A program made the position numbers and the translations under genes. The notes under the pieces are model-generated. The model was not told the origin of the DNA, searched no databases, and saw nothing but the letters and a program-made list of their open reading frames with translations. A stretch of DNA of 64,000 nt from Clostridium amylolyticum (GTDB lineage: Bacteria; Bacillota; Clostridia; Clostridiales; Clostridiaceae): NCBI RefSeq assembly GCF_900142075.1, contig NZ_FQZO01000006.1, positions 186,001-250,000 on the forward strand, in the 5' to 3' direction. Positions 59,684-64,000 of this stretch are shown here, in pieces. Numbering within the stretch: the stretch's first letter is position 1; every line of letters begins with the position of its first letter.

Positions 59684-60130
59684 ATCTTTTCGATTACCTT
59701 TTGTAGCTTTTGCAAATCCATTAGCAAAGCCATTTCCTTCTTTATTGACCAACCCTATAACCAACTCCATGTAAGTGCTTAGTGTTTCGGTATAGTCTCC
59801 ATGGTATTGTTGTAGAAATTCATCATAAGTTAATTCGATATTTTTATTTGCCCCTCTTATTCCTATATATATTGTTTTTAGGCATTTTTCTTCATCAACT
59901 TTATTCAGAACCTCTTCTGTATTAACTTCCTTACCGTCAGATTTTATAGCAATGTCCAAAAGGTCATTCACAAGAGAGTTCTGTATAATATTTTCTCTCT
60001 GTGCCTGTGCTATCGCAAAATTTGTTAACATACATGGAACACGCCTTTCATTTTCTACTACTTCTATAAACTCGCCTTCATGTTCCACTATTCTTCTTTC
60101 AGATAATGTTATTACTTGTATTTTAGCCAT
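59672..60130 (-). CDS. Phage tail assembly chaperone (gpG-like)
   Basis: This 152-residue protein has the gp13/gpG-type layout: a beta N-terminus with IQVITLSERRIVEHEG, then helices with NSLVNDLLDIAIKSDGK and LSTYMELVIGLVNKEG. It ends in a Lys-rich tail, NRKDKKK. The last codons GAT AAA AAA AAG TAA form a slippery run of eight A residues and G (59675-59683). A -1 shift fuses it to the 59512-59683 frame, giving the longer gpGT form that chaperones the tape measure during tail assembly. Confidence 0.85.
   Translation of the reverse strand: MAKIQVITLSERRIVEHEGEFIEVVENERRVPCMLTNFAIAQAQRENIIQNSLVNDLLDIAIKSDGKEVNTEEVLNKVDEEKCLKTIYIGIRGANKNIELTYDEFLQQYHGDYTETLSTYMELVIGLVNKEGNGFANGFAKATKGNRKDKKK
59675..59683 (-). 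other. Slippery run for the gpG/gpGT -1 frameshift
   Basis: Eight A residues followed by G (AAA AAA AAG in the zero frame, just before TAA) match the slippery sites of tail chaperone genes. The -1 frame continues for about 57 codons. Confidence 0.8.
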
Positions 60131-60150
60131 TCGTAAACCCCCTTAATATA

Positions 60151-60723
60151 TTAAACTCCTGGTGTAGTGCTTTTAACTAATTCATAATTGAAATTCGTAT
60201 GCCACGCTGTAGCCACAGACTCTTCTACCTCCGACTTAAACGCTTCATAATAGAAATTCCTAGCTTCGTCTGGCATAGCTGTAAATTCTAATTCCATGTA
60301 AGCTACCTCGTCCGCATCGTTATCCACTGTGAATTTTAGTCCTGTAGCACTGGACACGTTAGGAAATGCAATAAGCTTTACTATGTCCTCAAAATCGTCT
60401 ATAACGTCGGCTGTAAGTATAAAGTTAGAACCCTTGCTGTCCATGCTGTAAGCATAAACCCCCTTCTTAAGTCCTTCATTTTTAATGCCAAATACCTCTC
60501 TATACACGTCAATAGGTACAAAACCGGAAAGAGTTAAATTATGTTGTAGCGGCATAGATTTACTTTTAGTAATTACACCTTCACATTTTTTTGTTACTGT
60601 TCTCATTTCCGTTTCACCTTCAACCGAACCTATGCAACCAAACTTCATAGCTTGTTTATCCTTAACCTGTATAGAAGCATTTTTAATTCTCATTGGGTCA
60701 AATTCTTTTATTTCTGTTGCCAT
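60151..60723 (-). CDS. Phage major tail (tube) protein
   Basis: This 190-residue, beta-rich protein has no membrane segments. MRIKNASIQVKDKQAMKFGC and TEMRTVTKKCEGVITKSKSM are followed by LTLSGFVPIDVYREVFG and, near residue 130, YMELEFTAMPDEARNFYYEA. This suits a long-tailed phage tube subunit (phi13/TP901-type). Its position between the gp10-like gene and the chaperone supports the call. GGAGG precedes the start. Confidence 0.83.
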   Translation of the reverse strand: MATEIKEFDPMRIKNASIQVKDKQAMKFGCIGSVEGETEMRTVTKKCEGVITKSKSMPLQHNLTLSGFVPIDVYREVFGIKNEGLKKGVYAYSMDSKGSNFILTADVIDDFEDIVKLIAFPNVSSATGLKFTVDNDADEVAYMELEFTAMPDEARNFYYEAFKSEVEESVATAWHTNFNYELVKSTTPGV

Positions 60724-61139
60724 TAGATTACCTCCTCTATTTTTGTAATTATTGCATTACTTAATTTTTCTATTACTGTAGGAGTTGCCCTTTCTAGGCC
60801 TCTCCCTGTAAAGTTTTGTGTTATAGGGTTTCTTATTCCTCTTCCTTCGTCCGGGAATACTAGATACCCATAAGAACCCTTTTTATTAGCTGCACCACCT
60901 TTGCTAATTATAGTAAAGCCTAAGTTATAATCATTACTTTTAAAAGGCTTGCTGTCTTTAGCGTGTCTTTTTTTTCTTTTAGAAATAGGGAGAATTTCTG
61001 TTATTCTGTCCATTACCTCCCTATTACCTTCTGTGTGTAACACTTCATTAGCGGTAGTTTCTCCAACCTCTTGCAGCTTACCTATGTTCTTTTCTAGGTT
61101 TTCCAATTGTGTAGGATCTAACTTAAATTCTGTAGCCAT
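60723..61139 (-). CDS. HK97 gp10-family tail-completion/joining protein
   Basis: This 138-residue protein has an N-terminal helix LDPTQLENLEKNIGKLQEVG, then RKKRHAKDSKPF, YGYLVFPDEGRGIRNPITQN and a C-terminal helix. The segment YGYLVFPDEGRG and flanks fit the HK97 gp10 family, which joins head and tail. It overlaps the major tail gene by one base and the preceding gene by 17. Confidence 0.83.
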   Translation of the reverse strand: MATEFKLDPTQLENLEKNIGKLQEVGETTANEVLHTEGNREVMDRITEILPISKRKKRHAKDSKPFKSNDYNLGFTIISKGGAANKKGSYGYLVFPDEGRGIRNPITQNFTGRGLERATPTVIEKLSNAIITKIEEVI

Positions 61140-61500
61140 TACACTTCACCCTTTTCATTTTTCTAGTACATCTAAAGGCTATAACATCTATAAACTGGTT
61201 AGTTTCTCCTAATTGCAACCTGTCATAGTCTGCCCTCACAAAATTCAAGCCAATACTTTCTATTTTATCTATAATCTCAGATTCTCCGTATTCAGATTGA
61301 TTTTTACTTACATAGAAAATAATAAGCTCCTGTGTCAAATATTTTACGTTTCCTGGTATGATTCCATCTTCTATATAGTAAAAATAGTTATAATCCTCTT
61401 TTTTTTCCTCGGGTATTTCTGCGTGGTATATATTTAGTCCTCTGTAACCTTCAAATGCCTCTATTATCTTTTCATCACTAACATTAAACAACTTAATCAC
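61123..61500 (-). CDS. Phage head-tail joining / tail terminator-like protein
   Basis: This 125-residue protein has EIPEEKKEDYNYFYYIEDGI, QELIIFYVSKNQSEYGESEI and DRLQLGETNQFIDVIAFRCT; position and size suit a tail terminator (DUF806/gp17-like). No specific motif proves it. It overlaps both neighbours by several bases, which suggests translational coupling. Confidence 0.6.
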   Translation of the reverse strand: MIKLFNVSDEKIIEAFEGYRGLNIYHAEIPEEKKEDYNYFYYIEDGIIPGNVKYLTQELIIFYVSKNQSEYGESEIIDKIESIGLNFVRADYDRLQLGETNQFIDVIAFRCTRKMKRVKCNGYRI

Positions 61501-61831
61501 CTACTTTTTGGAGATAAATATACATGAATTTTTTATCTGAATCTAAGCTTTTTATGTCAAATAATTCATTATTAATTTTAACTTTATTCTTTCTAGACAC
61601 CTCTGGCCTAAAGTAAGTTTGAATTTTTTTATCAAGTCTATACCCCTGATTATTTGCGATTATAACATCTGATTCTCTAGCTGATAGCTCTTTAAAAAAG
61701 AGTTTACCTTTTTGAGTAAACTCTTCTCCTGTTTTCTTTTTAGCAGTATTAAGCAATGTTTTTATTTCTCCAAAAAACATGACACCGTCATTAAAGCTAA
61801 TAAATCCAATATCATCGGTTTTTATCTTCAT
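61493..61831 (-). CDS. Phage head closure-like protein
   Basis: This 112-residue protein has DDIGFISFNDGVMFFGEIKT, FFKELSARESDVIIANNQGY and FRPEVSRKNKVKINNELFDI. The order after the connector gene and the length fit a head closure (gp7/SPP1 gp16-like) protein. Overlaps of 4-8 bases on either side show it is in the same operon. Confidence 0.62.
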   Translation of the reverse strand: MKIKTDDIGFISFNDGVMFFGEIKTLLNTAKKKTGEEFTQKGKLFFKELSARESDVIIANNQGYRLDKKIQTYFRPEVSRKNKVKINNELFDIKSLDSDKKFMYIYLQKVGD

Positions 61832-62154
61832 GTTGTCACCTCGCTAGATGTAATTGCACTAGCAGCTTGAACTTGACCCTTGATATGTAAACTCAAAAGC
61901 TCCCCAGCAAAATTAATCTCAAACATTTCAAGAGCATGACTATTGGCATACCTGCAGTAATCAAATAATAGACTCCTTGGTAAGTCCTCTTCTGTAAAAA
62001 CAAGTGGCACCCCTGCAATCTCTTGCAAGCGTGCCATTCCTCTTTTTATCATTCCAGTAAGATTTTTATCTGTTTCAGGATCTATCCATGTTATACCTAA
62101 ATTAGGCCTTATATCCGCTAATAATTGTTCAGCTAAAGCTGTGTTATCAGCCAT
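61828..62154 (-). CDS. Phage head-tail connector (gp6-like)
   Basis: This 108-residue, mostly helical protein has DIRPNLGITWIDPETDKNLT, GMIKRGMARLQEIAGVPLVF and SLLFDYCRYANSHALEMFEI, close to the DNA-packaging/gp6-like connector family (PF05135 type). It forms the ring beneath the portal. It comes directly after the capsid gene. Confidence 0.78.
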   Translation of the reverse strand: MADNTALAEQLLADIRPNLGITWIDPETDKNLTGMIKRGMARLQEIAGVPLVFTEEDLPRSLLFDYCRYANSHALEMFEINFAGELLSLHIKGQVQAASAITSSEVTT

Positions 62155-62168
62155 TTAGATCACCTCAA

Positions 62169-63365
62169 TTAAGCCTGTTCTTTAGTTTTTACCACATTAG
62201 TTACAGCTACTTCAGATACCGCAGGCTGTAGCCCACTTATATCTGCATAAACAAAGGCATTATTATCAAGTGGTTCACCGTGTCCATAAAGTTTAACAAG
62301 GTATACTCTTTCATCTTCAAGGAACTTATAATCATCGGAATGTTCTATCTTCCCACTCTTTTCAGTTCCTATACCCATAAAGTACCTTTTACCAAGTCCG
62401 AATATTGCTTTTCCTTCTTCAACTTGTACCGATTGAACCTGTCTAGTTGGGAATGGAAAAACATCATTTATATATTTTCCATCAGCGCCTCTTATTGTAG
62501 TAGCAGGCATAACCTTTTGAAGATAATCCACTGGGTTTACTATCATTAATACTTCCCTGACTATTCTTGTTTTACCTTTTGGTGTTTTTGCCATGCCTGC
62601 AATTAACTTTCCATAAGTCACAGGATCTAGACTAGTAACAGGAACAACATCCTTCACAGGATATACACCATCTGTTACTGTTACACCTTCTCCAACCTTC
62701 CTATTCATACCTATAGGCATTTCTTTACCAGTTCCATTTATAATTCCCTCTTCTAACCCATTGGCCAAAGCTTCTCCTAATATTGCTCTTACATATCTAT
62801 CTAACCATGTAGGTCCTAAATCTAGCATAGACTTAGCCACTGGCAAGAAAGCTGATAGCTTGTGTAGCCCCATATTCATTTTCTTAAATCCACTAGTTAA
62901 TTCTTTTACAATATCTGATGTTAAGGTTCCCCAAGTAGCAAGTTGTTTTCCATCAGCATTTACTAAAAACTCTATAAGCCCACTTGTGTTTTGGAAGTCT
63001 ATGGCATCCAGTAAAGGGTGACTTTCTACTAAATCTTCAAATACGGCATCAATTACAGTCTTAGGCATAACCACATCTAACTCTGTAAGAGCTTGTTTAG
63101 GGTTAGAGGTTTTCATTGCTTCAATAACTTTTTGAAAGTATTTATTTTCTTCTGAGGTTAATTGTCTAACCCCTCTACCAGCTAAAATATTAGCATCTGC
63201 AGCTTGAACTAATCCTCTTGCTTCTTCCATTACTGATTCTTGAATGTTTTCAGTAAACTGAGTAAAAGCTTGTGCAAATGCTTCTTCATCACCATTTTTC
63301 ATCGCCTGATTAAGGTTATTCATTATATTTACTTTTTCTTGCTTTAATAAATCTAAACTTTTCAT
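62169..63365 (-). CDS. Phage major capsid protein (HK97 fold)
   Basis: This 398-residue protein has an N-terminal coiled-coil delta domain (about residues 1-90; FTENIQESVMEEARGLVQAA) that acts as scaffold and is usually removed, then the HK97 core with NADGKQLATWGTLTSDIVKE, LAKSMLD-type, EALANGLEEGIINGTGKEMP and IRGADGKYINDVFPFPTRQV. It lies next to the head protease gene and forms the shell of the procapsid. Confidence 0.9.
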   Translation of the reverse strand: MKSLDLLKQEKVNIMNNLNQAMKNGDEEAFAQAFTQFTENIQESVMEEARGLVQAADANILAGRGVRQLTSEENKYFQKVIEAMKTSNPKQALTELDVVMPKTVIDAVFEDLVESHPLLDAIDFQNTSGLIEFLVNADGKQLATWGTLTSDIVKELTSGFKKMNMGLHKLSAFLPVAKSMLDLGPTWLDRYVRAILGEALANGLEEGIINGTGKEMPIGMNRKVGEGVTVTDGVYPVKDVVPVTSLDPVTYGKLIAGMAKTPKGKTRIVREVLMIVNPVDYLQKVMPATTIRGADGKYINDVFPFPTRQVQSVQVEEGKAIFGLGKRYFMGIGTEKSGKIEHSDDYKFLEDERVYLVKLYGHGEPLDNNAFVYADISGLQPAVSEVAVTNVVKTKEQA

Positions 63366-63371
63366 ATTAAT

Positions 63372-64000
63372 CTACATCTCCTTTTTAGCGAATAACGCCG
63401 CCATTAATTTTATGTTTTTATTTTCTTTAGGTTCATTAGGTGTTGGAGGAGTATTTTCAGAGTTTTTCGCTCCAAAACTTTGAGAAAGTTCTCTTGCTTG
63501 TGCTACTAAAGCTTTATTGTAGCTTAGTTGTTGTTCAAAAGATTTATTAACCTTTTGTAATAGCTGTTTAGCTTCAGTTAGATCAACTTCCTTAGCTACT
63601 ATTTCATCACAAAGTCCATATTCTAGGCATTGTGCAGCAGTAAGCCAGGTTTCTGCGTCTAATAGTTCAATAAGTTTTTCTTCAGTGATTTTGCCATTGG
63701 ATTTTTCTAAATAGGCTTTTCTATTTCCCTCCATTATTGCATCTAGATCATCAGCTTCTTTCCTAAGTTGTTTTGCATTACCGGCTACTACGTTCCACAT
63801 ATTATGAATCATCTGCATTGTATTGGAATACATAATTACTTTATCGCAAGCAGTCAAAATAAAAGACGCTGCGGAGCAGGCGAATCCATCCACATAACCT
63901 GTTACATACGCACCATGTCTTTTTAGTTGATTTCTAATAGGCATAGCTTCATAAACTGAGCCACCATAAGAATTCACATATAAATTAATATTCTTTACAT
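63372..64000 (-). CDS. Phage head maturation protease, ClpP-like (partial)
   Basis: The frame is open to the right edge; about 209 residues are visible and the true start is outside. It is a ClpP-type serine protease: NINLYVNSYGGSVYEAMPIR, then GYVDGFACSAASFILTACDK with the catalytic serine in ACSAAS, and the histidine in MIHNMWNVV. It cleaves the capsid delta domain. The C-terminal tail (after about residue 165) is Pro/Asn/Glu-rich. It directly precedes the capsid gene. Confidence 0.9.
   Translation of the reverse strand, partial: VKNINLYVNSYGGSVYEAMPIRNQLKRHGAYVTGYVDGFACSAASFILTACDKVIMYSNTMQMIHNMWNVVAGNAKQLRKEADDLDAIMEGNRKAYLEKSNGKITEEKLIELLDAETWLTAAQCLEYGLCDEIVAKEVDLTEAKQLLQKVNKSFEQQLSYNKALVAQARELSQSFGAKNSENTPPTPNEPKENKNIKLMAALFAKKEM

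Noticed and set aside
1..64000. tRNA or rRNA genes
   Set aside because: No cloverleaf with a CCA end or rRNA-like sequence was recognised by eye. A tRNA search tool would settle this.

Overview
The window is AT-rich DNA from a fermentative, low-GC, Gram-positive anaerobe, most probably Clostridium sensu stricto. The evidence is the gene content: pyruvate formate-lyase and its activase, L-lactate dehydrogenase, rubredoxin, an adenosylcobalamin-type ribonucleotide reductase tail, HypF, the MurT/GatD lipid II amidation pair, ATP-dependent PEP carboxykinase, a T-box in front of argS, and many ATT/TTG/GTG starts behind strong Shine-Dalgarno sequences. Clean GGAGG-type ribosome binding sites often move the true start inside the longest reading frame, and starts were chosen on that basis.

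Bases 1-15.8 kb are chromosomal core: nrdJ tail, a PHP phosphoesterase, an Lrp-type regulator, small membrane proteins, a PEPCK/HPr-kinase-like P-loop protein, plsC, an MBL lipoprotein, gltX, an RNase H-like exonuclease, the feoA-feoB-FeoB-associated operon behind a promoter with a Fur-like dyad, argS with its T-box leader, and a Ppx/GppA phosphatase.

Bases 15.9-19.2 kb form a minus-strand accessory array (glycosyltransferase, GNAT, Nudix, TfoX-C, GNAT). The unrelated genes are joined by related spacer repeats that supply stop codons on one side and ribosome binding sites on the other, which looks like a cassette array. Next to it lies a MerR/TipAS regulator split at an A_AAA_AAG heptamer.

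Bases 20.6-45.6 kb are core metabolism and envelope: trmB, a site-2 protease, birA, ldh, arginase, a DnaQ-like exonuclease, rubredoxin, pflB-pflA, a serine-hydrolase homologue lacking its serine, pfkA, uppP, pckA, manA, a TPR protein, murT (probable AUU start)-gatD, a polysaccharide deacetylase, a CoA-pyrophosphatase-type Nudix protein, dacF and hypF. Two families of long hairpin-forming intergenic repeats, sharing small internal hairpin modules, are scattered through 0.2-41 kb.

From about 45.71 kb to the right edge is a siphovirus-type prophage whose left end interrupts a flavin-reductase gene. At that end lie a 33-aa gene with a LexA-like box inside its promoter, two XRE regulators and a membrane-anchored DEDDh exonuclease. 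The minus-strand late genes then read, in transcription order from the right edge: ClpP-like head protease (cut by the window), HK97 capsid, connectors, tail tube, gpG/gpGT chaperone with a -1 frameshift, tape measure, Dit, BppU-like baseplate protein, fibre, Tal, holin, amidase. The portal, terminase, integrase and attR must lie beyond base 64000.
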